From: Algivirga pacifica
GTDB taxonomy: Bacteria; Bacteroidota; Bacteroidia; Cytophagales; Flammeovirgaceae
Direction of reading: 5' to 3'
Assembly: GCF_039543525.1 (NCBI RefSeq)
Contig: NZ_BAABJX010000022.1
Span: 149,635 to 213,634, forward strand
Length of the DNA stretch: 64,000 bases
In this document: piece after piece, positions 59,487-64,000 of the stretch
Layout of the letters: every line of letters starts with the position of its first letter
How positions within the stretch are numbered: the stretch's first letter is position 1
Translations under genes and position numbers: made by a program
The notes under the pieces: generated by a model
Seen by the model: the letters and a program-made list of their open reading frames with translations, nothing else
Database searches by the model: none
Told to the model about the DNA's origin: nothing

Positions 59487-62486
59487 ATGAAGAACGTCTC
59501 TCATTTTTTGATGGGGTTATGCTTTTTGCTGATGGGAAATGTACTCATGGCACAGGTCAATAAGCCTGTGAATGGAATTGCAGATTCCCGTAACGAAGCA
59601 TATGCTTTTACCAACGCAACAATTTTTAAAGACTACCAAACTAAACTAGAGAACGCCACACTTCTCGTAAAGAAAGGAAAAATCGTAGCCGTAGGAAATG
59701 ATGTGAAAATTCCTGCAGGGTATATTAAGATTGACCTTTCTGGTAAATCTATTTATCCATCCTTTATCGATTTGCATACGCAATATGGTTTGCCAAAACC
59801 AGCAGGAAGAGGAAGTTTCTGGTCTGCCAAAGAGCAAATCGAGTCGGCAAAAGAAGGAGCTTATAATGCTAACCAAGCGGTTAAGGCAGAGTTTTCCGCT
59901 TCAGAAGCTTTTAAGGTAAACAAAAAACAGGCGGAAGAACTGAGAAAGGCAGGGATCGGTGCTGTACTAACATTCCGTGCGGATGGAGTGGTAAGGGGTA
60001 CTTCTACCCTTGTGACGCTGGCCGAAGAGGAAGAAAATGATGTGATGTTGAAGCAACGTGCCGGTGCACATTATGCTTTTGACAAAGGAACATCTACACA
60101 AATGTATCCGGTATCCATTATGGGATATGTAGCATTGCTGAGACAAACGTATCTGGATGCCTCATGGTATCAGGCGGGAGGAAACCAGGAAGTTAAGGAT
60201 CTTTCATTAGATGCATTTATTGCACAGCAGTCGTTGCCTCAATTCTTCGATGCTTCAGATTTGTTGAACGTATTCCGTGCCGATAAGGTAGCTAATGAGT
60301 TTGGCGTAAACTATATCATTAAAGGGGATGGAAAAGAATACCAGCGCATTGAAGCACTGAAAAAGGCAAATACTCCTCTGATTGTCCCGGTAAGCTATCC
60401 AGAAGCGTATGATGTAACAGACCCTTATGATGCGATCCATGTGTCGTATGCACAAATGAAAGACTGGGAGCTTTCTCCAGCTAACTTGGGAATGTTGGAA
60501 AAAGCAGGAATTGAGTTTGCGATTACATCAGCAGACTTGAAGAAGCCGGAGCTATTGCTAGAGAATGTACGCAAGGCAGTAAAATATGGTCTTTCAGAGA
60601 CTGCAGCATTAAAAGGATTGACGTATACGCCATCAAAGCTACTACGTGCAGAAGATCAGTTGGGTAGTCTGAATAAAGGCAATGTAGCCAACTTCTTGAT
60701 TGCTTCAGGAAATATCTTTGAGGAAGGAAGTACGATTCACCAGAACTGGGTCCAAGGACATAACTATGAACTAAGCCCATTGGTAAGTCATGATTATGCG
60801 GGTACCTATAAGGTAACGGTAGGTGAAGAAAACTACGCTATGGTATTGGGAGGAACACCGGAAAAACCAACATTCCAGTTCCAGATCAATGATAGCACAG
60901 ACCTTAAAACAAAAGGAAGCTTGAAAGAAGAGCTGATCACCTTGAACTTTGCACAGGACACTACCAAAGAAGCAAAATGGGTTCGTCTGTCAGGTTGGGT
61001 AACAGAGAAAGGATTTAAAGGAGAAGGACAGGATGTTGCCGGAAACTGGATAAAGTGGGAGGCAATGCTTGCCGGAGAGAAAAAAGACGACAAGAAAGAG
61101 GATAAGAAAGAAGAGGAAGAGACTTTAGCATTAGGTGAGGTCATCTATCCTTTTAACGCTTACGGACAAACAGTAAAGAAAGAGGCACAAACAACGATTT
61201 TCCAACATGCCACGGTATGGACTAACGAAGCAGAAGGTATTCTGGAAGATACGGATGTAATGGTGAAGGATGGGAAAATTGTACAGGTAGGGAAAGGGTT
61301 ATCAGCAGAAGGAGCTGTTTATGTAGATGCTACCGGAAAACATCTGACATCAGGAATTATTGATGAGCACTCTCATATTGCACTTTCAGCGGTGAATGAC
61401 GTAGCAGTAATGTCTTCTATGGTACGTATGGAAGATGCCGTTGATCCTGATGATGTTAATATCTATCGTCAGTTGTCAGGAGGTGTAACGGCAGCCCAGT
61501 TGTTGCATGGATCAGCAAACCCTGTAGGAGGACAGTCTGCATTGATCAAGTTACGTTGGGGTAAGACCGCCGACGAAATGTTGATTGAAGGGGCTGACGG
61601 CTTCATCAAGTTTGCATTGGGTGAAAACGTGAAACGTTCGTCTTGGGCGAGTTCTATTCGTTACCCTAGAACACGTATGGGTGTTGAGCAAGTTTACCGT
61701 GATGGCTTTACAAGAGCTAAAGCTTATGCAGAAGAGTGGGCGGCATACAATGCACTAAGTAAGAAAGAAAAGAAAAATACAGTTGCTCCAAGAAGAGATT
61801 TGCAGTTAGAGGCATTGGTAGAGATCATGACCAACAAGCGCTTCATCTCATGTCACTCTTATGTACAGTCTGAGATCAATATGTTGATGAAAGTGGCAGA
61901 GGATTTTGACTTCCGTGTCAATACTTTCACACATATTCTTGAAGGATACAAGGTGGCAGATAAAATGAAAGAGCACGGTGTAGGAGCTTCTACATTTGCT
62001 GATTGGTGGGCTTATAAGTTTGAGGTATATGAGGCGATTCCTTATAACGCTGCATTAATGACGGAGCAAGGTGTAACGACAGCGATCAACTCTGACGATG
62101 CGGAGATGGCGAGAAGATTGAATCAGGAAGCTGCCAAAACGGTGAAGTACGGTGGTATGTCGGAAGAGGAAGCATGGAAGATGGTTACCTTAAATCCTGC
62201 CAAGTTGTTGCATTTGGATGACCATATGGGAAGTATTAAGGTGGGTAAGGATGCCGATTTAGTACTATGGTCTGCAAATCCATTATCAATTTACGCGAAG
62301 GCGGAGAAAACGATAATTGATGGTGTCGTTTATTTTGATATCGAAGAGGATCAAAAGATGCGTGCCCAAATGAAAGCAGAAAAAGCACGTTTGACACAAG
62401 AAATGAAAGATGCGAAAAAAGGAGGAGCCAAAACGCGTAAGGCATCTCCAATGATGCGTCATCATTTCCATTGTGATGATCTGTAG
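59487..62486 (+). CDS. Secreted tandem amidohydrolase: degenerate first domain, intact second domain
   Basis: Exported protein of 999 residues (from ATG 59487, signal peptide MKNVSHFLMGLCFLLMGNVL, about 1-22). Domain 1 (about 40-425) has the amidohydrolase frame PSFIDLHTQYG, but the HxH is His97-Thr-Gln99 and the late Asp motif is weak. Domain 2 (about 565-960) has all ligands: His628-Ser-His630 (IIDEHSHIA), Lys708 (GFIKFAL), His790 (ISCHSY), His816 (FTHILE) and Asp870 (INSDD). A beta-rich linker and a KKDDKKEDKKEEEE stretch join them. Such proteins hydrolyse imidazolone- or dipeptide-like compounds; the substrate is unknown. The next gene is a related single-domain protein, 88 bp downstream. 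Confidence 0.87.
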   Translation: MKNVSHFLMGLCFLLMGNVLMAQVNKPVNGIADSRNEAYAFTNATIFKDYQTKLENATLLVKKGKIVAVGNDVKIPAGYIKIDLSGKSIYPSFIDLHTQYGLPKPAGRGSFWSAKEQIESAKEGAYNANQAVKAEFSASEAFKVNKKQAEELRKAGIGAVLTFRADGVVRGTSTLVTLAEEEENDVMLKQRAGAHYAFDKGTSTQMYPVSIMGYVALLRQTYLDASWYQAGGNQEVKDLSLDAFIAQQSLPQFFDASDLLNVFRADKVANEFGVNYIIKGDGKEYQRIEALKKANTPLIVPVSYPEAYDVTDPYDAIHVSYAQMKDWELSPANLGMLEKAGIEFAITSADLKKPELLLENVRKAVKYGLSETAALKGLTYTPSKLLRAEDQLGSLNKGNVANFLIASGNIFEEGSTIHQNWVQGHNYELSPLVSHDYAGTYKVTVGEENYAMVLGGTPEKPTFQFQINDSTDLKTKGSLKEELITLNFAQDTTKEAKWVRLSGWVTEKGFKGEGQDVAGNWIKWEAMLAGEKKDDKKEDKKEEEETLALGEVIYPFNAYGQTVKKEAQTTIFQHATVWTNEAEGILEDTDVMVKDGKIVQVGKGLSAEGAVYVDATGKHLTSGIIDEHSHIALSAVNDVAVMSSMVRMEDAVDPDDVNIYRQLSGGVTAAQLLHGSANPVGGQSALIKLRWGKTADEMLIEGADGFIKFALGENVKRSSWASSIRYPRTRMGVEQVYRDGFTRAKAYAEEWAAYNALSKKEKKNTVAPRRDLQLEALVEIMTNKRFISCHSYVQSEINMLMKVAEDFDFRVNTFTHILEGYKVADKMKEHGVGASTFADWWAYKFEVYEAIPYNAALMTEQGVTTAINSDDAEMARRLNQEAAKTVKYGGMSEEEAWKMVTLNPAKLLHLDDHMGSIKVGKDADLVLWSANPLSIYAKAEKTIIDGVVYFDIEEDQKMRAQMKAEKARLTQEMKDAKKGGAKTRKASPMMRHHFHCDDL

Positions 62487-62532
62487 GGCCGCGCCAATGG
62501 CGAGGCTGTACGGATATGATGCTCATATCCGT
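62487..62532. repeat. Palindrome and hairpin directly after the amidohydrolase stop
   Basis: The stop TAG continues into GGGCCGCGCCAATGGCG (CGCC-AAT-GGCG mini-hairpin, 62492-62502) and then ACGGATATGA-TGC-TCATATCCGT, a perfect 10-bp stem (62510-62532). No T run, so it is not a typical terminator. Confidence 0.7.
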
Positions 62533-62574
62533 GTATTAAGGAATCAGATTTAAATAGATCAAAAGAAATATTTC

Positions 62575-63888
62575 ATGAAATTGATTAAATATATCGTATC
62601 AGCATTTTTATGCTTGACCCTCGGGGTACAGGCAAATGCGCAGGTACCCGTTCCGGCTGTTCCCCAACAGCAGGCTGTCTTGATAAAAGGGGCTACACTT
62701 CACTTGGGAAATGGACAAGTGATTGAGAATGGCGCCATTACTTTTGAAGGGGGTAAGATTACCTATGTAGGAACGGTAGAAGGAGTTCCTGCCAATGATA
62801 ATTATAAGGTAATTGAGGGAGCTGAAAAGCACGTATATCCAGGGTTGATTCTTCCTGCCACAGATCTAGGTTTACAGGAGATCGGACAGGTAGCGGCATC
62901 CAGAGATGATCGTGAGGTAGGACGTATTAATCCGGAAGTAAGAGGGGTTATTGCCTACAATACGGATTCACATGTTATTCCAACATTGCGCTCAAATGGT
63001 ATTTTGACTGCTCAGGTCACTCCTCATGGAGGAATTTTTTCAGGAACATCTTCTATCGTACAGATGGATGCATGGAACTGGGAAGATGCATTAATTCGTG
63101 AAGATGATGGAGTACACCTCAACTGGCCAAGACAGTTCTTGCCTCCAAGATGGTGGATGGCAGAGAATGCCGGTAGACCTAACAAGAATTATGATAAAAC
63201 GGTAGACCTGATTGAAGAAACAATCAGAGATGCAGCGGCTTATCATGAGAATGCCTTGGAGAATAACCTGAAAATGGAAGCCTTGAAAGGTTTGTTTGAT
63301 GGTTCTAAGACATTGTATCTGCATGCGAGCTATGCAAAGGGTATTCTGAAAGGAGTACAATTGGCAAAAAAGCATGGCGTGAAGCGTATTGTATTGGTAG
63401 GAGGTGAAGAAGCGTGGTATGTGAAAGATTTCTTGAAGGACTTTAATATACCGGTTATTCTGGCAAATGTTCACCGTTTGCCACATCATGTAGATGAGGA
63501 TGTTGATCTGCCTTACCGTTTGCCATTTATGTTGAAAGAGGCAGGGCTATTGGTAGGTTTGAGTTATGAAGGAGTGACGAGTGCCCGTAATCTCCCATTC
63601 TTTGCAGGAACAGCAGCGACTTATGGCTTGAATAAGGAAGAAGCATTGAAGTTGGTGACCGCTAATATGGCAGAGATTTTAGGAATCTCAGGACAGGTAG
63701 GAACACTTGAGCAAGGAAAAGAAGCAACATTGCTTTTAGCAGATGGCGATCTCTTGGACATGAGAACCAATGAGGTACGCAAAGCTTTTATCCAAGGTCG
63801 TGATATAGACTTGAATAACAAGCATAAAATGCTATACAATAAGTTCAAGCTGAAATATGCGCAGAAGCAAGAGCCGTTGGAGAACTAA
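62575..63888 (+). CDS. Secreted amidohydrolase-like protein without metal ligands
   Basis: Exported protein of 437 residues (signal peptide ending VQANAQ). The amidohydrolase outline is clear: ENGAITFEGGKITYVGTVEG, VYPGLILPATDLGLQEI, GLNKEEALKLVTANMAEILGI and GTLEQGKEATLLLADGDLLD. The metal site is not: the HxH place reads LPATDLG, and the late Asp motif reads LSYEGVTSARNLPF. Only scattered His (LHASYAKG, NVHRLPHH) remain. It is likely an inactive partner or paralogue of the preceding tandem amidohydrolase, with which it probably forms an operon. Confidence 0.85.
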   Translation: MKLIKYIVSAFLCLTLGVQANAQVPVPAVPQQQAVLIKGATLHLGNGQVIENGAITFEGGKITYVGTVEGVPANDNYKVIEGAEKHVYPGLILPATDLGLQEIGQVAASRDDREVGRINPEVRGVIAYNTDSHVIPTLRSNGILTAQVTPHGGIFSGTSSIVQMDAWNWEDALIREDDGVHLNWPRQFLPPRWWMAENAGRPNKNYDKTVDLIEETIRDAAAYHENALENNLKMEALKGLFDGSKTLYLHASYAKGILKGVQLAKKHGVKRIVLVGGEEAWYVKDFLKDFNIPVILANVHRLPHHVDEDVDLPYRLPFMLKEAGLLVGLSYEGVTSARNLPFFAGTAATYGLNKEEALKLVTANMAEILGISGQVGTLEQGKEATLLLADGDLLDMRTNEVRKAFIQGRDIDLNNKHKMLYNKFKLKYAQKQEPLEN

Positions 63889-63941
63889 TTTTTAGTAATG
63901 AGTTATGGGTGAAGAGTTAGCAATGATACGTTTTAAGTAAC

Positions 63942-63955
63942 TGAGCTTTCGCTCA
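63942..63955. other. Small TGAGC/GCTCA hairpin
   Basis: TGAGC-TTTC-GCTCA, similar in form to the mini-hairpins of elements A and C. It lies about 55 bp beyond the last stop. Nothing else is recognisable from 63889 to the window end. Confidence 0.35.
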
Positions 63956-64000
63956 TTGAAAATTTTGATTTAAGATATTCGTTCTAAGGCGCTATCTTTA

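Overview
The window is chromosomal DNA of a Bacteroidota member, most likely a gliding Cytophagales-type marine bacterium. The evidence is the mutY-ssb-gldE-gldD gliding cluster, BatA/BatD proteins, DUF1573, DUF4199, DUF6048/DUF6452-type proteins, lamin-tail surface proteins, promoters of the Bacteroidota TAnnTTTG type and A+T-rich intergenic DNA. It is mainly housekeeping sequence. I saw no prophage, insertion sequence, CRISPR array, rRNA or tRNA.

Layout. 0-4.7 kb: 3' part of purH, a pterin dehydratase, a long acyl-CoA dehydrogenase and rpsP. 5-10.3 kb: rhomboid protease, DUF2062 protein, mutY, ssb, gldE, gldD. 10.5-16 kb: a SpoU methyltransferase, two ArsR regulators, hemC, a detached nuoB-nuoC pair and an Omp85-type outer-membrane protein. 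16.2-21.2 kb: a partner-switching module (PP2C phosphatase, STAS protein, HATPase kinase), then a metal-ligand-less dihydroorotase homologue and DUF4199. 21.3-35.1 kb: twelve consecutive minus-strand genes including a PolX with a degenerate polymerase site, pheS, a PyrR-like gene, rnr, an N-carbamoylputrescine amidase homologue, a 2H phosphoesterase, a GlmU-like protein, rpmE and a lamin-tail surface protein.

34.9-35.3 kb holds 12 exact TTATNCACA DnaA boxes in about 390 bp and is very probably the chromosomal origin. The genes immediately beside it diverge from it. Part of the box cluster lies inside the 5' end of the lamin-tail gene.

35.3-50 kb: an LtaS-like phosphotransferase/sulfatase, mnmA, pruA, a lipoprotein, batD, a 51-codon small gene, queG, recQ, a BatA-like protein, an OmpH-like lipoprotein and DUF1573. 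50.6-64 kb: a DUF6452/DUF6048-type pair, the beta-oxidation operon marR-fadB-fadA, purM, and two secreted amidohydrolase-like proteins.

Two patterns go beyond gene content. First, an identical palindrome (GTTATGCATGCATAC core) sits at the same distance from the -7 element in the promoters of the acyl-CoA dehydrogenase (4 kb) and of marR-fadB-fadA (57 kb), so the two loci look like one MarR-controlled fatty-acid regulon. Second, the gaps carry three interlinked short-repeat families: tandem heptamers, GGGCGACC palindromes, and large inverted arrays of mini-hairpins joined by GTTGAG linkers. They often start at or inside stop codons.
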